A DNA stretch of 64,000 nucleotides from Notoacmeibacter sp. MSK16QG-6 (GTDB lineage Bacteria > Pseudomonadota > Alphaproteobacteria > Rhizobiales > Rhizobiaceae), in NCBI RefSeq assembly GCF_024158145.1, contig NZ_JAMYXM010000004.1:186001-250000 (forward strand), read 5' to 3'. Both the position numbers and the translations under genes were made by a program. The notes under the pieces were generated by a model. That model searched no databases, was not told where the DNA came from, and saw nothing but the letters and a program-made list of their open reading frames with translations. This document shows positions 62,574-64,000 of the stretch, piece by piece (within the stretch, counting starts at the first letter, position 1; every line of letters starts with the position of its first letter).

Positions 62574-63629
62574 TCACCTTAGCCGACGACCGGTGTCGGC
62601 ATCGAAGAGGAAAGCCTTCGCGGCGTCGATCCGCATATGGACTGTCTGTCCGACTTCCACATCCATCTGCGCATCGGCCACAATCGTGACTTCATGGCCG
62701 CCCGCCATAGCCTGTATTTCCTGACCTTCACCCGTTGGCTCGACCAGAAGCACCTCCGCTTCAAGTCCATCCTCAACGATCAGGATGTGGTGAGGGCGAA
62801 CGCCGCAGACAACCTTGCAATCATCGGCTGAATCCACCTGAAGATCGGCTGGAAACGCCAGATCGCAATCCAGGTGAACCACCCCATTTCTCACAGTGCC
62901 GCCAAAGCGGTTTATCTCTGGGGTGCCGATAAATCCGGCGACGAAAAGATTATCCGGGTTGCCGTAGAGTTCGGTCGGCGTTCCCGCTTGTTCGATCTTG
63001 CCATTGTTCATCACCACAATCCGGTCGGCCATGGTCATGGCTTCTGTCTGGTCGTGGGTGACGTAAACCGTCGTTCTGCCAAGACGCTGATGGATCTTAC
63101 GAATTTCGCCGCGCATTTTATGTCGGAGTTTGGCGTCGAGGTTGGAGAGCGGTTCATCGAAGAGAAACGCTTTGGGGTCGCGCACGATGGCTCGCCCCAT
63201 CGCGACTCTCTGCCGCTGGCCGCCGGAAAGTTCACGCGGCAGTCTGTCGAGCAGTTCCGATAGACCGAGAATCTCCGCCGCTGCTTTAACCCGCTCGGCG
63301 CGCTCTGCCTTTGAAACGCCGGAAAGACGCAGTGCAAAGCTCATATTGTCGGCGACATTCATGTGCGGATAGAGCGCGTAGCTCTGAAAAACCATGGCTA
63401 TATCGCGCTGCTTGGCCGGCTTGTTGTTCACCCGCTCGCCATTGAGATACAGGTTTCCGGCCGAAACGTCTTCGAGACCGGCAATGATGCGAAGAAGGGT
63501 CGATTTGCCGCAGCCGGACGGGCCGACGAGCACAACGAATTCTCCCTCTTCGATCTCCAAGTTGAGATCGCTGAACACAACGGCCGTACCGAACGTCTTG
63601 CCCAGATTTTCAATTACGATTTCCTTCAT
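62574..63629 (-). CDS. Sugar ABC transporter ATP-binding protein (UgpC/MalK type)
   Basis: The 351-aa ATPase has Walker A (VGPSGCGKSTLLRI), the signature LSGGQRQRVAMGRAI, Walker B (KAFLFDEPLSNLDAKL), the switch VTHDQTEAMTMADRI and a C-terminal TOBE domain (GVRPHHILIVEDG). It belongs to carbohydrate importers with two permeases and a binding protein; these may lie upstream beyond the window. Its start overlaps the glycohydrolase stop by 4 bases. Confidence 0.93.
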   Translation of the reverse strand: MKEIVIENLGKTFGTAVVFSDLNLEIEEGEFVVLVGPSGCGKSTLLRIIAGLEDVSAGNLYLNGERVNNKPAKQRDIAMVFQSYALYPHMNVADNMSFALRLSGVSKAERAERVKAAAEILGLSELLDRLPRELSGGQRQRVAMGRAIVRDPKAFLFDEPLSNLDAKLRHKMRGEIRKIHQRLGRTTVYVTHDQTEAMTMADRIVVMNNGKIEQAGTPTELYGNPDNLFVAGFIGTPEINRFGGTVRNGVVHLDCDLAFPADLQVDSADDCKVVCGVRPHHILIVEDGLEAEVLLVEPTGEGQEIQAMAGGHEVTIVADAQMDVEVGQTVHMRIDAAKAFLFDADTGRRLR

Positions 63630-64000
63630 TCCGTATGGTCCATGACAGGTTGCCGCTCGGCGGTCAGTAGCTGGTCGAGCCGTGTTCGGCGCTCTTCGTC
63701 GCGCTTCAAATCAGCGTGGATGATCTCGCTCGCACATTCTGCGAACGCGTCGGCAGCGCTTAAAAGGGTTGTCTTGTTGGTCGCGTCGACATGGGTCAGC
63801 ACCGAATGGTCGAGAACGTCTTCGCCATGCAGGGCGCCAAGGATGGCGCCGGACATGACGCCGATGGAGTCGGTATCGCGACCGGAGTTGATGCAATCCT
63901 GGACTGTTTTCTGAAATGCACCTTCGTTGAGCAGGCAGAAGCCCAGTGCAATCGGCAGTTCCTCGATCGAAAGGAGACGGGACGGCTGGTAGGCCGCCGT
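63626..64000 (-). CDS. ADP-ribosylglycohydrolase family protein, 5' part outside the window
   Basis: The frame is open to the window end, so only the C-terminal 124 or so residues are seen. CINSGRDTDSIGVMSGAILG has the magnesium-binding GRDTDS motif of the DraG/ARH family, followed by a GALHGEDVLD segment. Such enzymes remove ADP-ribose or related ribosyl groups; in sugar-kinase operons they may act on nucleosides or ribosides. The internal ATG at 63856 is not the start. Confidence 0.85.
   Translation of the reverse strand, partial: TAAYQPSRLLSIEELPIALGFCLLNEGAFQKTVQDCINSGRDTDSIGVMSGAILGALHGEDVLDHSVLTHVDATNKTTLLSAADAFAECASEIIHADLKRDEERRTRLDQLLTAERQPVMDHTE

Noticed and set aside
1-64000. CRISPR array, insertion sequence, prophage or integrative element
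   Set aside because: No regularly spaced repeats, transposase, integrase, phage genes or tRNA-end duplication were seen; gene content looks like stable chromosome.

Overview
This 64-kb window is GC-rich and densely coded. It reads as the chromosome of an alphaproteobacterium, most likely of the order Hyphomicrobiales (rhizobia and relatives). The main support is a SciP/DUF1153 gene (CtrA inhibitor), a typical alphaproteobacterial elongator tRNA-Met, the urtABCDE plus urease arrangement, tripartite tricarboxylate (TctCBA) transport, separate PntA and PntB subunits, and many 4-base ATGA/GTGA stop-start overlaps. I see no insertion sequence, prophage, CRISPR array or rRNA operon. The genus cannot be fixed from the sequence alone.

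Layout. (1) 1-822: 3' part of an FAD/NAD(P) oxidoreductase. (2) 835-14313, all minus strand: one nitrogen-acquisition block running urtABCDE (urea ABC importer), then ureD, ureA, a 60-aa membrane protein, ureB, an LprI-like protein, an FAD monooxygenase, ureC, RidA, ureE, ureF, a carboxymuconolactone-decarboxylase-like protein and ureG. A near-consensus sigma-54 promoter lies just before urtA, which suggests Ntr control. (3) 14566-20462: phenylacetate genes (a TetR-type regulator, paaK, paaI, paaG, and divergent paaZ) plus a second hotdog thioesterase; a GACCG-GG-CGGTC palindrome sits between paaG and paaZ. (4) 20592-23915: an unusual siroheme-synthase-like protein with a PqqD-like C-terminus, converging on queC-queE-queD (7-deazaguanine synthesis). 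(5) 24098-31958: a zinc metallopeptidase, an RND efflux pair, a nitronate monooxygenase, a cytochrome b561 and cobU. (6) 32083-41594: nadABC, an FdhF/YdeP-type molybdoenzyme, a TSUP permease, sciP, mnmA and a Gfo/Idh oxidoreductase. (7) 41958-42551: tRNA-Met(CAU) with its promoter, and a BLUF photoreceptor.

(8) 42702-57327, all plus strand: a catabolic cluster whose substrate I cannot name. It encodes an IclR regulator, a zinc alcohol dehydrogenase, an exported RidA, a molybdenum hydroxylase with an unusual gene split and fusion, a TctCBA importer, an IolD-like ThDP enzyme, an aldehyde dehydrogenase and a pentonate-type IlvD/Edd dehydratase. A chain of polyol or aldose to acid to 2-keto-3-deoxy acid to aldehyde to acid would use most of these enzymes. 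This is the best candidate for an undescribed system. pntAB follows (57424-60454) and may balance NADPH. (9) 60581-64000, minus strand: ADP-ribosylglycohydrolase (cut by the window end), an ABC ATPase, a ribokinase-like kinase and a DUF475/TerC-like membrane protein, which look like a (deoxy)ribosyl-compound uptake and processing operon.

The only gene-free stretch longer than 300 bases is 41595-41957; it holds a perfect inverted repeat and the tRNA promoter.
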